From Duganella lactea (GTDB taxonomy: Bacteria > Pseudomonadota > Gammaproteobacteria > Burkholderiales > Burkholderiaceae_D): DNA of 64,000 bases. Position numbers and translations under genes: made by a program. The stretch lies in the NCBI RefSeq assembly GCF_009857505.1, contig NZ_WWCP01000003.1:94686-158685 (forward strand), in the 5' to 3' direction. Below the pieces are notes generated by a model that ran no database searches, was not told the DNA's origin, and was given only the letters and a program-made list of their open reading frames with translations. Shown one piece after another: positions 36,654 to 47,352 of the stretch; the stretch's first letter is position 1, and each line of letters starts with the position of its first letter.

Positions 36654-37541
36654 ATGACTATGATGTCCGTGGTACCTGCGAAAAACAGTGCTCTGGGACT
36701 CGGGTTTAGTGGCAGCCTGGGCAACCTGGATGCCTACATTTCGGCCGTCAATCGCCTGCCGATGCTGACGCACGACGAAGAAATTTCCCTGGCCAAACGC
36801 CTCAAGGAACAAGCCGACCTGGGCGCCGCCGAGCGTCTGGTGATGTCCCACCTGCGCCTGGTGGTGTCGATTGCGCGCGGTTATCTGGGTTATGGCCTGC
36901 CGCATGGCGACCTGATCCAGGAAGGCAATATCGGCCTGATGAAGGCGGTCAAGCGTTTCGACCCGGATCAGGGCGTGCGCCTGGTGTCCTATGCGATGCA
37001 CTGGATCAAGGCCGAGATGCATGAATACATCCTGAAGAACTGGCGCCTGGTCAAAGTGGCCACCACCAAGGCCCAGCGCAAGCTGTTCTTCAACCTGCGC
37101 AGCCACAAGACCGGGCTGGACGCGATGACGCCGACCCAGATCGACCAACTGGCCAAGACGCTGGACGTCAAGCGCGAGGAAGTGATCGAGATGGAAACGC
37201 GCCTGAGCGGCCGTGACATCGCGCTGGAATCGCCGACCGATGACGAAGACGACAAGTTCGCGCCCATCGCCTACCTGTCGTCCGAAGCCTCGGAGCCGAC
37301 CCGCGTGCTGGAAGCCGAACAGGTGACCCGCCTGCAGTCGCAAGGCCTGGAAGAAGCGCTTGGCAAGCTGGACCCACGTTCGCGCCGCATCATCGAAGCG
37401 CGCTGGCTGGCCAACGACGACGGTTCCGGCGCCACGCTGCACACGCTGGCAGATGAGTTCGGCGTATCGGCCGAGCGTATCCGCCAGATCGAAGCGGCGG
37501 CGCTGAAAAAAATGAAGGGCGCGCTGGCCGCCTACGTGTAA
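36654..37541 (+). CDS. rpoH: Heat-shock sigma factor RpoH (sigma-32)
   Basis: The protein has 295 residues. Region 1.2/2.1 begins NLDAYISAVNRLPMLTHDEEISLAKRL. Region 2 has RLVMSHLRLVVSIARGYLGYGLPHGDLIQEGNIGLMKAVKRFDP with the -10-recognition helix YAMHWIKAEMHEYILKNW. The RpoH box QRKLFFNLR is present, and region 4.2 reads TLHTLADEFGVSAERIRQIEAAALKKMK. It directs RNA polymerase to chaperone and protease genes. The ATG at 36654 is chosen because GAAGGAAACG lies upstream. The promoter carries a CIRCE element, adding HrcA control. Confidence 0.97.
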   Translation: MTMMSVVPAKNSALGLGFSGSLGNLDAYISAVNRLPMLTHDEEISLAKRLKEQADLGAAERLVMSHLRLVVSIARGYLGYGLPHGDLIQEGNIGLMKAVKRFDPDQGVRLVSYAMHWIKAEMHEYILKNWRLVKVATTKAQRKLFFNLRSHKTGLDAMTPTQIDQLAKTLDVKREEVIEMETRLSGRDIALESPTDDEDDKFAPIAYLSSEASEPTRVLEAEQVTRLQSQGLEEALGKLDPRSRRIIEARWLANDDGSGATLHTLADEFGVSAERIRQIEAAALKKMKGALAAYV

Positions 37542-37560
37542 GCCATCTTCGCCCTCCCGG

Positions 37561-37597
37561 AATGCCGCCGGCGCCTGCGCCGGCGGCATTTTTTTTA
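37561..37597 (+). terminator. Strong intrinsic terminator after rpoH
   Basis: A perfect 14-bp stem (37561-37574 with 37577-37590), a 2-base loop and a T-tract running to about 37596, 20 bases after the rpoH stop. Confidence 0.95.
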
Positions 37598-37693
37598 CCA
37601 CCTGTTTGCGCTAGCGCTGACTGCGTGCCGTTCGTGCGCCGCGCGCATGGTCTTTTTGCTAAGCTTGCCTTAAATTGAAGCAAGAGGCTCACC

Positions 37694-38176
37694 ATGAAAA
37701 AAACAATATTACGGCAGCTATTCGTGCTGCCTTTGCTCGTGGCCGTCATGGCCGCGCTGCATGCCTGTGGCTCCGCCAACAAAGTCCGCCCGCCGCCGGC
37801 GCCGTTCACCACCATCTATGTGCTGACCCCGGGCGCCAGCGCGACCATCGGCCCGGCCGCCGCCGGCGGCATGGCCGGCGTCGCCCAGGCCGCGCCGCTG
37901 GTGCGGCTGGAGCGCGTCAACGACAGCCGCTGCCGCGCCGGCTCGGTGTGCGTCTGGGCTGGCTACATCAGCTTCAGCTTCACGCTGCACCAAGCGGACG
38001 GCACGGTCAGCAGCTTCGTGCTGTCGGACAATATGCCGAATGGCGTCGCCACCGTCCAGCGCGCCGGGCTGACGTTCACACTGGCCGGTTACGAGCCGAA
38101 AGCGTTGCCGGCAAAAACCGAGGCGCCGCCGGATTATCGGGTAAGCTTAAAGGTGAGCAACATTAACCCACCTTGA
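37694..38176 (+). CDS. Predicted lipoprotein, function unknown
   Basis: The protein has 160 residues. The N-terminal signal (FVLPLLVAVMAALHAC) ends in a lipobox with the Cys near residue 25. The mature part contains LVRLERVNDSRCRAGSVCVWAGY, a pattern seen in many small uncharacterised secreted proteins in which D-S-R-C and C-V-W-A-G alternate, probably a disulfide-linked beta domain. GAGG precedes the start. It lies in the same direction as the gamma-glutamyltransferase gene 9 bases downstream, so the two may be cotranscribed. Function is not known. Confidence 0.75.
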   Translation: MKKTILRQLFVLPLLVAVMAALHACGSANKVRPPPAPFTTIYVLTPGASATIGPAAAGGMAGVAQAAPLVRLERVNDSRCRAGSVCVWAGYISFSFTLHQADGTVSSFVLSDNMPNGVATVQRAGLTFTLAGYEPKALPAKTEAPPDYRVSLKVSNINPP

Positions 38177-38185
38177 ACCTTGCCC

Positions 38186-39907
38186 ATGACCGCCACCGCA
38201 CGCACCGTTCTCGTCTCCTCCATCATCCTCTCCCTGGCACTGCCCGCCGCCGCCAAGACCCCGGTCGCCACCGGCACCGGCGGCGCCGTGGCCACCATCA
38301 GCGAACCGGCCTCGCGGGCCGCCATGACCATCTTGAACCAGGGCGGCAACGCGGTCGATGCGGCGGTGGCGGCGGCCGCCACGCTGGGCGTGACCGATCC
38401 GTTCAGCTGCGGCATCGGCGGCGGCGGTTTCATGGTGATCTACCTGGCCAAGGACAAGCGCGTGATCGCCATTGACCACCGCGAAACGGCGCCGGCCAGC
38501 GTCACGCCGAGCGTGTTTCTGCAGAACGGCAAGGAGATGGACTTCGACCAGGTGGTCGCCAGCGGCCGCTCGGTCGGCGTGCCGGGCACGGTGCGTGGCT
38601 GGCACGAGGCGCTGGACCGCTACGGCTCGATGTCCTTCAGACAGGTGCTGGCGCCGGCCATCGATGTCGCCAGCAAGGGCTTCAAGGTCAACGATAATTT
38701 CTCGCGCCTGCTGCGGGAGAACGAAACCAAGTTCGCGCAATTTCCCGCCACCGCCGCGCTGTATCTGAAGAATGGCAAGGCCATCGCCGCCGGCACCACG
38801 CTGCGCAATCCGGACCTGGCCAAGGCCTACCGCGCACTGGCGGCCGGCGGCGTCAAGGTGTTCTACACCGGCCCGATGGCGCGCGCGCTGGTCGACGCGG
38901 TCAACCGCAACGGCGGCGCCATCACGCTGGCCGATTTGTCCAACTACGAAGCGCGCCTGCGCCAGCCGGTGCACAGCACCTATCGCGGCTACGACCTGTA
39001 CGGCATGCCCTTGCCGAGCAGCGGCGGCATCGCCGTGGCGCAGGCGCTCAACATCCTCGAAGGCTACGACCTCAAATCCATGCCGCGCGCCCGCGCCGAG
39101 CATCTGTATCTGGAAGCGAGCCGCCTCGCCTTCGCCGACCGCAACGCCTATCTGGCCGATCCCGAATATGTGGAGGCGCCGGTGGCCGGCCTGCTGAGCA
39201 AGGAATACGCGGCGCGGCGCCGCGAGCTGATCAATCCCTCGCAAGCCAGCACACACGCGCCGGCCGGTGATCCGTATCCATTCCAGAACGACGTCAGCGT
39301 GCCGCTGCGTCCCAACGCCAACAAGCTCATCGCGGAAGGCGCGCACACCACCCACCTGACCGTGTCCGACCAGGACGGCAACATCGTCTCCTACACCTAC
39401 ACGATTGAATCCTGGGGCGGCAGCGGCATCGTGGTGCCGGGCTACGGCTTCCTGCTGAATAACGAGATGACCGACTTCGACTTTTCCGGCCCGGCGCCGA
39501 ACGTGCCGGAAGCCGGCAAGCGGCCGCGCAGCAGCATGGCGCCGACTCTCGCCTTCAAGAACGGCAAGCCGGCCTTCTCGATTGGCAGCCCCGGTGGCGC
39601 GACCATCATCACCACCGTGCTGCAGACCATCTTCAACTACGTCGACTTGGGCATGTCGATGCCCGATGCGCTGAACGCGCCGCGACTGTCGGAACGCAAC
39701 GGCATGGTCACCGATGTGGAACCGGGCTTCCCGGACAGCGCGCAGGCCAGGGCGCTGGAAAAAACCGGCCAGCGCTGGAGCAAGACGCCAGAAGAAATCG
39801 GCGCCGCCAACGCGCTGGTGTTCCATCCCGACGGCACGGTGAGCGCCGTCAGCGAAGCCCGCCGCCATGGTGCCGGCAGCGCGCTGGTGCAGAAAAGCGC
39901 GCACTAG
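38186..39907 (+). CDS. ggt: Gamma-glutamyltransferase
   Basis: This 573-residue periplasmic proenzyme has a signal peptide ending near LPAAAKTP. The N-terminal chain includes GGNAVDAAVAAAATLGVTDPFSCGIGGGGFM and IDHRETAP. The autocleavage site is in GAHTTHLTVSDQDGNIVSYTYTIES; the Thr at about residue 388 would be the new N-terminal nucleophile. SSMAPTLAF and GSPGGATIITTVLQTI are the glycine-rich gamma-glutamyl site. It hydrolyses or transfers the gamma-glutamyl group of glutathione. The ATG at 38186 is preferred to a TTG at 38180. Confidence 0.95.
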   Translation: MTATARTVLVSSIILSLALPAAAKTPVATGTGGAVATISEPASRAAMTILNQGGNAVDAAVAAAATLGVTDPFSCGIGGGGFMVIYLAKDKRVIAIDHRETAPASVTPSVFLQNGKEMDFDQVVASGRSVGVPGTVRGWHEALDRYGSMSFRQVLAPAIDVASKGFKVNDNFSRLLRENETKFAQFPATAALYLKNGKAIAAGTTLRNPDLAKAYRALAAGGVKVFYTGPMARALVDAVNRNGGAITLADLSNYEARLRQPVHSTYRGYDLYGMPLPSSGGIAVAQALNILEGYDLKSMPRARAEHLYLEASRLAFADRNAYLADPEYVEAPVAGLLSKEYAARRRELINPSQASTHAPAGDPYPFQNDVSVPLRPNANKLIAEGAHTTHLTVSDQDGNIVSYTYTIESWGGSGIVVPGYGFLLNNEMTDFDFSGPAPNVPEAGKRPRSSMAPTLAFKNGKPAFSIGSPGGATIITTVLQTIFNYVDLGMSMPDALNAPRLSERNGMVTDVEPGFPDSAQARALEKTGQRWSKTPEEIGAANALVFHPDGTVSAVSEARRHGAGSALVQKSAH

Positions 39908-39996
39908 CAGCTCCGCCGCTAAGCCGTGGTTAAGAATCTGACCACACTATGGATACACGCCAACAGGCGTGAAAACCACTTACCGGAAACCTGATC

Positions 39997-40674
39997 ATGA
40001 TGAACTGGCTGCGCACCAACAAAAGCTTCCTGATGTTCCTGGCGCTGTTCGGCATCTTCCGCACAGCGGTCGCCGACTGGAATCCGATTCCGTCGGCCTC
40101 CATGCATCCCAACCTGCTGGAGGGCGACGTGGTGTTCGTCAACCGCCTGGCCTACAACGTCAAAGTGCCGCTGACCGACATCGTCATCAGCCCGACCGGC
40201 GAGCCGCAGCGCGGCGACATCGTCACGTTTTCCTCGCCGGTCAATGGCATGCGGCTGATCAAGCGCGTGATCGCCCTGCCCGGCGACCGCGTCGAGATGC
40301 ATAACGAGCAGCTGCGCATCAACGGCCAGCCGGCCGGCTACACGGCGCTCGGCCATGGCACCGAGAACATTCGCGGCGTCGGCGACCTGGCCACCGTGCG
40401 CGTCGATGAACAGCTGGGCGATGCCCGTCACGCCGTACAGTTCCTGCCGCAGTTGCAGGCGCGCCGCGATTTCGGCCCGATCGTGGTGCCGCCCGGCCAG
40501 TACATGATGTTGGGCGATAACCGCGACAACAGCGAAGACTCGCGCTACATCGGCATGGTGCCGCGCGCGCTGCTGATCGGCCGCGCCGAGCGCGTGCTGG
40601 CCTCGGCCGACATCACCGGCAACTGGATGCCGCGCACCGAGCGTTTCGGCATGAGTCTCTATCCCAGGGAGTAG
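39997..40674 (+). CDS. Signal peptidase I (S26 family), short form
   Basis: The protein has 225 residues. One N-terminal membrane helix (SFLMFLALFGIFRTAVA) precedes the catalytic Ser35 in IPSASMHP. The general-base Lys89 lies in RLIKRVIALPGD, and GDNRDNSEDSRYIGMVP is the family C-terminal box. It cleaves Sec or Tat signal peptides on the periplasmic side. It is shorter than the two-helix LepB of E. coli and not linked to lepA or rnc, so it may be a second, specialised peptidase. It precedes an ABC ATPase and a permease-protease fusion. Confidence 0.92.
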   Translation: MMNWLRTNKSFLMFLALFGIFRTAVADWNPIPSASMHPNLLEGDVVFVNRLAYNVKVPLTDIVISPTGEPQRGDIVTFSSPVNGMRLIKRVIALPGDRVEMHNEQLRINGQPAGYTALGHGTENIRGVGDLATVRVDEQLGDARHAVQFLPQLQARRDFGPIVVPPGQYMMLGDNRDNSEDSRYIGMVPRALLIGRAERVLASADITGNWMPRTERFGMSLYPRE

Positions 40675-40730
40675 GCGCGCCGGCGGTGTTATGATGGCGT
40701 GATAATTTCACAACATTGCCGGTGTCCCTC

Positions 40731-41467
<737 letters not shown>

Positions 41468-41471
<4 letters not shown>

Positions 41472-43834
41472 CCGCGCTGCGCACCATCTGGCTGATGACG
41501 CGCATGCGCCTGACGCGCCAGCGCAATGTGCTGTTCAATAACCTGTTCCGCTTCAAACGGAAGAAGGCGCGCGACACCACCGGCGGCAAGCGCAGTAGCC
41601 TGTGGATACTGTCGCTGATGATGATGGTGGTGATGTGCGTGTCGTTCGCCGGCATGGCCAACAACGCGGTGCTGAACATGCAGTGCCACCTCGACCCGGC
41701 CAGCGAATGCCGCTACATCGACAAACAGGGCGAGCACCACAACGACATGCACACGGCGACCGAGGAACTGCTCACCGCGCCCTTCGCGTCACCACTGATG
41801 CACGGTCTGACGATGGAAGTCTCCGTGCTGTTCCTGCTCGCCGTGCTGATGCCGTTGGGGAGCAAGGAAATGGCGCAGCCGGACTGGGATCTGGAATGGC
41901 TGGTGACGTTGCCGGTCGAGCGCGGCGTACTGCTGTGGGGCCGGGTGCTGGAACGCAGCGTCAGCAACCTCCCCGGCTGGTTCGCGCTGCTACCGGCCTA
42001 CGGCGTGATCGCCTTTTACTCCGGCCACGCCTGGTTTGCGCTGCCGATCGCGCTGTTGGCGACCGTACTGCTGCTGATGCCTGCGGCGCTGCTCTACACG
42101 CTGGCCGACACCGGCCTGCGCATGTGGCTACCCGGGTCGCAGTTGCGCAACCTGCAGGCGCTGACTGGTTTGCTCAACCTGCCGCTGATTTACTTCGTCA
42201 TGGCGCTCGGCATGCCGGCCGCGAATGGCTTCGTGATGAACTGGGCGCGCACGTTTCCATCGTGGTTCAACTGGACCCCGCCCGGCCTGACGCTGCAGGC
42301 GCTGCAGGCGCGCGAGGCCTCGCAATGCGCGGTGCTGGTGGCGCTGCTGCTGGCGCAGGTGGCGCTGCTGATGTGGGCCGGCATGGCGCTGCTGCGCTAC
42401 CAGTTGCGCCATGGCGTGGTCAATTCCGGCGCGCGCGAAAGCGCACGCGGGCCCGTCCGGCCGCCTGCGCTGGCCGGCGCGGCCGCGTCGCGCACGCCGC
42501 TGGCGCTGCTGTCGAACGCGGTCGGCGCCATCCTGACGCCGCTGCAGCGGCGCGAGCTACGCTTGCTGAGCCGCGACCGCAACTTCCTGTTCCAGACGCT
42601 GCTGCTACCGATCATCATCATCGTCAGCCAGATGGTCTTCAACGGCAAGCTCAATAGCCTGGAGGAGCTGGGCGAGCACCACACGCTGGCGGCCTCGATC
42701 GCCTTCGGTCTCGGCGTCTACGTGCTGATGCTGTCTGCCTTCCAGACACTGAACAACGAAGGCAACGTCCTGTGGCTGCTGTACACGGTGCCGCGCTCGA
42801 TCGAAAGCGCGTTGAAGGAAAAGGCCAAACTGTGGGGCGTGCTGACCATGGCCTATCCCGTCGTGGTGCTGGGTATCACCGCCTGGTACACCGAGCGGTT
42901 TGAATGGCATATGCTGGCGCTGGTCCTGCTGGTGGTGGCCGGCATTCCGATCTACTCGATGATCGCGGTCTCGCTGGGCGTATTCGCCTGCGACCCGCTG
43001 GCGGTGGACACGCGCAACCGCGTGCGGCCGACCTACGTGTACCTGTACATGCTGCTGGCTAGCTTCTACACCTACTGCATCTACACCAGCGTGTGGTCGC
43101 AGAAGCTGGTGGTGATGGTGCTGACCGCCTCGATGGCGCTGGCGCTTTGGCAGAAGGCGCGCGACGCCCTGCCCTACCTGCTCGATCCCGCCGCCGCGCC
43201 GCCGGCGCGCGTATCGGCGGCGGACGGCCTGATCGCCGCCACCACCTTTTTCATCCTGCAAGCGCTGGTACTGCTCACGGCGCCCACGGTCACTCCGCAA
43301 CGCGTCACCATCGCCTTCGGCCTTTCCGGGCTGACGGTGTACCTGCTGATGCGGCTGATGTACTGGCGCAGCAAGGCGGCCGGCGTACCGGTGATCCTGC
43401 GCGGCACCAGCCTGGGGCTCTCGCTGCGCACCGCCGCCATCGGCGCCGCCGTCGCCTGCGCGTGCGGCGTCGCCTACCTGATCGCCCTGCAGCATTCGTC
43501 GCTGTGGACCGAAGTGCTGAAGTCCGCGCCGACGCTGAAAGGCGGCAGCCTGTGGCTCTTCGCGCTGGTCGTGGTGGCGGCGCCGCTGTGCGAAGAATTC
43601 ATCTTCCGCGGCTTGATCTACGGCGGCTTGCGGCGCTCGATGAACGCGCCGCAGGCAATGCTGATGAGCGCCGCCATCTTCGCGGTGGTGCACCCGCCGC
43701 TATCGATGCTGCCGGTGTTCATCCTCGGCCTGTGCACCGCATGGACCTATGAACGCAGCAAAACCCTGCTGGCGCCGATGCTGGTCCATGCGATCTATAA
43801 CGCCTTGGTGCTAACGGCGCATTACTGGCTCTGA
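41468..43834 (+). CDS. ABC-2 type permease fused to a C-terminal CPBP (CAAX/Abi) protease domain
   Basis: The protein has 788 residues and many membrane helices. The first ~530 residues resemble a NatB-like ABC permease with a large extracellular loop (VLNMQCHLDPASECRYIDKQG, about residues 72-92) and a cytoplasmic linker. The last ~250 residues form a second helical block ending in a CPBP intramembrane metalloprotease: the EE motif in CEEFIFRGLIYGGLRR, the His in FAVVHPP and the second His/Asn in LVHAIYNALV. CPBP proteins cleave prenylated or membrane proteins or support bacteriocin immunity. Fusion to an ABC exporter suggests processing and export of one substrate; the substrate is unknown. 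Confidence 0.88.
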
Positions 43835-43899
43835 CGACGTGGCGGGAATTGACTGTTTTATGTCATTCCGCCGCACAGCCGGCGGCCGATAATGGCCGC

Positions 43900-44961
43900 A
43901 TGCGACGACTCCTCCCCCTCCTTTTACTCTGCCGCCTCGCCACCGCTGGCGAGATTCCCAACTATCAGAACCCGCATGGCCGCGCCCAGCCGGTCATCGC
44001 GGTCGTCGGCTACAACGCCGGCACCGAGCTGACTGACTTTGCTATTCCCTACGGCGTGCTGGCGCGCTCCGGCGCGGCGCAAGTGCTGGCGGTGGCCACG
44101 CAGGACGGCGTATTGACCATGCGGCCCGCATTGCGCATCCAGCCGCAGGACACCATCGCGGGATTTGACCGCCGCTTCCCCGATGGCGCCGATTACGTCA
44201 TCGTGTCCGCCGTCGGCTAGCCGGATGACAGCGCGCTGGTGGCGTGGATCGCGGCGCAAAGCGCCAAGGGCGCGACCATCGTCAGCATTTGCGATGGCGC
44301 GCTGGTGGTGGCCAACGCCGGCTTGTTCAAAGGCCGCCGCGCCACCGCCCACTGGGCCACCGGCGCCTATCGCAAAGAACACTATCCGGATACCGAATGG
44401 CTGACCAACGTGCGTTATATCGCCGACAGCCGCGTGATCTCCAGCGCCGGCGTCAGCGCCGCCATGCCGACCGCGCTCGCGCTGGTCGAGGCCATCGCCG
44501 GCCATGAGCGCGCAGCGTCGGTCGCGCGCGAAATCGGCGTCAGCGACTGGAGCAGCAAACACGATAGCGATGTATTCCAGCCACGGCTGGGCGTCAATCT
44601 CGGCGCCTATATCACCGCCTATACCAATCAATGGTTCCACGCGCCGGACCGCATCGGCGTGGCACTGACACCGAACCTGGACGAGATCACACTGGCCTTC
44701 ACGGCGGATGCCTGGGCGCGCTCCAAGCGCAGCAAGGTGTACACGGTTGCCGACAGCGCCGCTCCGGTAGTCTCCCGCTCTGGCCTGGTCTTCCTGGCCG
44801 ATTACACGCAAGCCGGCGCCGACGCACCACAGGTGCTGCCGCCGATTGCCGGCCTGCCCGGACAAGCGCTGAACCGCACGCTGGAAGGCATTGCGCGGCG
44901 CTATGGGCATCGCACCGCCTTCCTCGTCGCGCTGGAATTCGAGTATCCTTCCTATCGATGA
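43900..44961 (+). pseudogene. DJ-1/PfpI-family exported protein, interrupted by an in-frame TAG
   Basis: A single frame of 353 codons is broken by TAG at 44218-44220 (codon 107). The first part has a signal peptide (LLPLLLLCRLATAG) and the domain start PVIAVVGYNAGTELTDFAIPYGVLA. The second continues in the same frame with IVSICDGALVVANAGLF (nucleophile Cys at about codon 131), GRRATAHW and a longer C-terminal region. Without the stop this would be a complete PfpI-type protein. Codon bias continues unchanged across the stop, which suggests a recent mutation, a sequencing error or readthrough. A restart at 44239 is possible but would lose the first strands. It overlaps the GlxA-like regulator by 4 bases. 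Confidence 0.85.
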
Positions 44962-45983
44962 ATGCCCACCCGACCCTGCGCGTTGTCCTGCTGGCCTACG
45001 ACGACATGAACCTGCTGGACCTGAGCGGTCCGTTGCAGGCACTGGCGACCGCCAGCAAGCGTCACAGCAGCGAGGCCGAGCCGCTGTATGAAATCGTCGT
45101 CGCTTCCGCAGACGGTGGCCTGATCACCACCAGCGCGGGCCTGGCTGTGATGACGGCCTCCATCGCTTCGCTGAATGCGCTGCCGATCGACACCCTGATA
45201 GCGCCGGGCGGCTGCAAGGGACAGGAATTCTATGCGCCGCCGGCGCTGGTCAACTGGATCGTCAAGCAGGCACCCCGCGTCCGCAGGCTGTGCTCCGTGT
45301 GCACCGGCGCCTTCCTGCTGGCGGCAGCCGGACAACTGCAAGGCAAGCGCGCCGCAACGCATTGGGAATGGGCGGACCGTCTACGGAAGCTCCACCCGAA
45401 AATCGACATCGACGCCGACAAAATCTTCGTCAAGGATGGTTCGGTATGGACCTCGGCCGGCGTTAGCGCCGGCATCGACCTAGCGTTGGCGCTGATCGAG
45501 GAAGATTACGGCCATCACGTGGCCATCGAGACCGCGCGGCAGATGGTGATGTTCATCAAACGCTCCGGCGGCCAATCGCAATTCAGCGTGCCGCTAGCGG
45601 CGCAATCACGGGAAGGCGGTCGCTTCGACGAGCTGCACACCTGGGTCGCGGCCAACCTGCATGAAATCCTGACGGTCGAGCGGCTGGCCGAACAAGCCGG
45701 CATGACGCCACGTACCTTCGCCCGCAGCTACGCCAGCCAACTGGGACGCACACCGGCAAAGATGGTAGAAGCGATGCGGCTGGAAGCCGCCTGCCGCGCG
45801 CTGGAAAAGACCACGCTGCCGCTGAAAACCATCGCGGCCAACACCGGCTATGTGGAAGAGCAGAATCTGCGGCGCGTATTCCAGCGCCAGTTGGGCGTCA
45901 GTCCGGGACAGTACCGCAGCCGCTTCTCCGGCCACGGCACGCCGCCAGATACTTTCAGTCCTTCAAAGCCGCGATCACTTTGA
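44958..45983 (+). CDS. GlxA-like regulator: DJ-1/PfpI domain plus AraC DNA-binding domain
   Basis: The protein has 341 residues. Residues about 8-185 form a DJ-1/PfpI domain (VVLLAYDDMNLLDLSGPLQAL, LCSVCTGAFLLAAAGQL, GKRAATHWEWADRL). Residues about 225-330 form an AraC helix-turn-helix pair (LTVERLAEQAGMTPRTFARSYASQLG and LKTIAANTGYVEEQNLRRVFQRQLGVSPGQYR). Such proteins regulate catabolic genes. The ATG at 44958 overlaps the stop of the broken PfpI gene, so this regulator probably controls that gene or uses its signal. The 3' end overlaps the convergent ridA-like gene by 29 bases. Confidence 0.92.
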   Translation: MNAHPTLRVVLLAYDDMNLLDLSGPLQALATASKRHSSEAEPLYEIVVASADGGLITTSAGLAVMTASIASLNALPIDTLIAPGGCKGQEFYAPPALVNWIVKQAPRVRRLCSVCTGAFLLAAAGQLQGKRAATHWEWADRLRKLHPKIDIDADKIFVKDGSVWTSAGVSAGIDLALALIEEDYGHHVAIETARQMVMFIKRSGGQSQFSVPLAAQSREGGRFDELHTWVAANLHEILTVERLAEQAGMTPRTFARSYASQLGRTPAKMVEAMRLEAACRALEKTTLPLKTIAANTGYVEEQNLRRVFQRQLGVSPGQYRSRFSGHGTPPDTFSPSKPRSL

Positions 45984-46347
45984 TCTCGAAGTCGAAGCCG
46001 TACAGCCAGGTGACGCCCACGCCGGTCAGCGTGGGATGCGGCGCCTCACCCCAGAACTCCTGCACGATGGGCCATGCGCTCTCGAAGATATTGGCAGGAT
46101 CGACCATAAACACGGTCACGTCGATCACATCATCGAAGGTCAGGCCCGCCTCCGCCAGGATCGCGTTCAGGTTCTGGAACGCCAGCCGCACCTGCGCTTC
46201 CAGCTCGGGTTCCGGCGAACCATCCGGCCGGCTGCCCACCTGGCCGGAGACAAACAGCAGGCCATTGGAACGAATCGCCGGCGAATAACGGTTGCGCTCA
46301 TACAGCGCCTGGCGGCCCGGTGGAAAAACAACGTCGCGTACAGTCAT
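45955..46347 (-). CDS. RidA/YjgF/UK114-family protein
   Basis: The protein has 130 residues. The family pattern YSPAIRSNGLLFVSGQVG, AFQNLNAILAEAGLTFDDVIDVTVFMVD and ALHPTLTGVGV-like PHPTLTGVGVTWL is clear. The usual RidA active Arg region (R-x-x-V/I near the middle) is not evident, so it may belong to a non-deaminating Rid subgroup. It is cytoplasmic. It is divergent from the LysR gene at 46450, which could regulate it. Confidence 0.9.
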   Translation of the reverse strand: MTVRDVVFPPGRQALYERNRYSPAIRSNGLLFVSGQVGSRPDGSPEPELEAQVRLAFQNLNAILAEAGLTFDDVIDVTVFMVDPANIFESAWPIVQEFWGEAPHPTLTGVGVTWLYGFDFEIKVIAALKD

Positions 46348-46449
46348 GGTGAAGTCCTTTTTGAAGTGATGCGGCCACTTTAAAAGGCCTGCGCCGCCCG
46401 ATCAACGCGCAAGACGTACAATGACTGTTTGCCATTCCCGCACAATCCC

Positions 46450-47352
46450 ATGGACCGATTCGACACCCTGCTGGCCTTCGTGCGCGTAGTGGAAGCCGGC
46501 AGCTTCACCAAGGCCGCGCAGACGCTGCACATGAGCAAGACCACCGTATCGCAACTGGTGCGGCAACTGGAAGCGCGCTTGCAGGTCAAGCTCCTCCACC
46601 GCACCACGCGCCAGGTGAAGGTGACGCCCGAAGGCGCGGCCTACTACGACCGCGTGGCTCGCCTGCTGGGTGACCTGCAGGATGCGGACGACGTGCTGGC
46701 CGGCGACCTGGCGGCGCCGCGCGGCCGCCTGCGCATCGACGTCCCCAGCCCGTTCGCGCGCCTGATCCTGATGCCAGCGCTACCCGGTTTCCATCAACGC
46801 TATCCGGACATTCAGATCGTCATGGGTGTCAGCGACCGCAATGTGGATGTCATCGGCGAGAACGTCGATTGCGTGATTCGCGGCGGTGAAATCACCGTGC
46901 CGTCGCTGGTGGCGCGGCGCGTGGCGGACCTGCGGCTGGGCGTCTACGCGGCGCCGGACTATCTGCGCGCGCACGGCACGCCGGCGCATCCGGCCGAACT
47001 GGATCAGGAACCGCACCACATCGTCGGCTATCTGCGTTCGAGCAGCGGCAGCATCGCGCCGATCAAATTGCGGCGCGGGGAGGAAGAGGTGGAAGTTAAC
47101 GGCCGCTACGTCGTCGCGGCGGACGACGGCAATGCCTATGTCGCCGCCGGCGTGGCCGGCATGGGCGTGTTGTGCGCACCGCGCTACATGGCGGGGCCGC
47201 ATGTAAAAAAGGGCGAGCTCACTCCCCTGTTCGAAGAGTGGCAGCTCGCCCCCATGCCTTTATATCTCGCCTATCCGCAGAATCGTCACGTCAGCGCCAG
47301 GCTGCGCGTGTTCATGCGGTGGATAGACGAACTGGCGTCTCAATCCTTGTAG
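46450..47352 (+). CDS. LysR-family transcriptional regulator
   Basis: The protein has 300 residues. An N-terminal winged helix (MDRFDTLLAFVRVVEAGSFTKAAQTLHMSKTTVSQLVRQLE) is followed by a substrate-binding domain starting GRLRIDVPSPFARLILMPALP. The start with MDRFDTLL is the usual CrgA/DmlR-subgroup pattern. A TACAAT at 46417-46422 may be its -10. It lies divergently to the RidA-like gene, with 102 bases between them, and ends 13 bases into the convergent udh gene. The target is unknown. Confidence 0.92.
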   Translation: MDRFDTLLAFVRVVEAGSFTKAAQTLHMSKTTVSQLVRQLEARLQVKLLHRTTRQVKVTPEGAAYYDRVARLLGDLQDADDVLAGDLAAPRGRLRIDVPSPFARLILMPALPGFHQRYPDIQIVMGVSDRNVDVIGENVDCVIRGGEITVPSLVARRVADLRLGVYAAPDYLRAHGTPAHPAELDQEPHHIVGYLRSSSGSIAPIKLRRGEEEVEVNGRYVVAADDGNAYVAAGVAGMGVLCAPRYMAGPHVKKGELTPLFEEWQLAPMPLYLAYPQNRHVSARLRVFMRWIDELASQSL

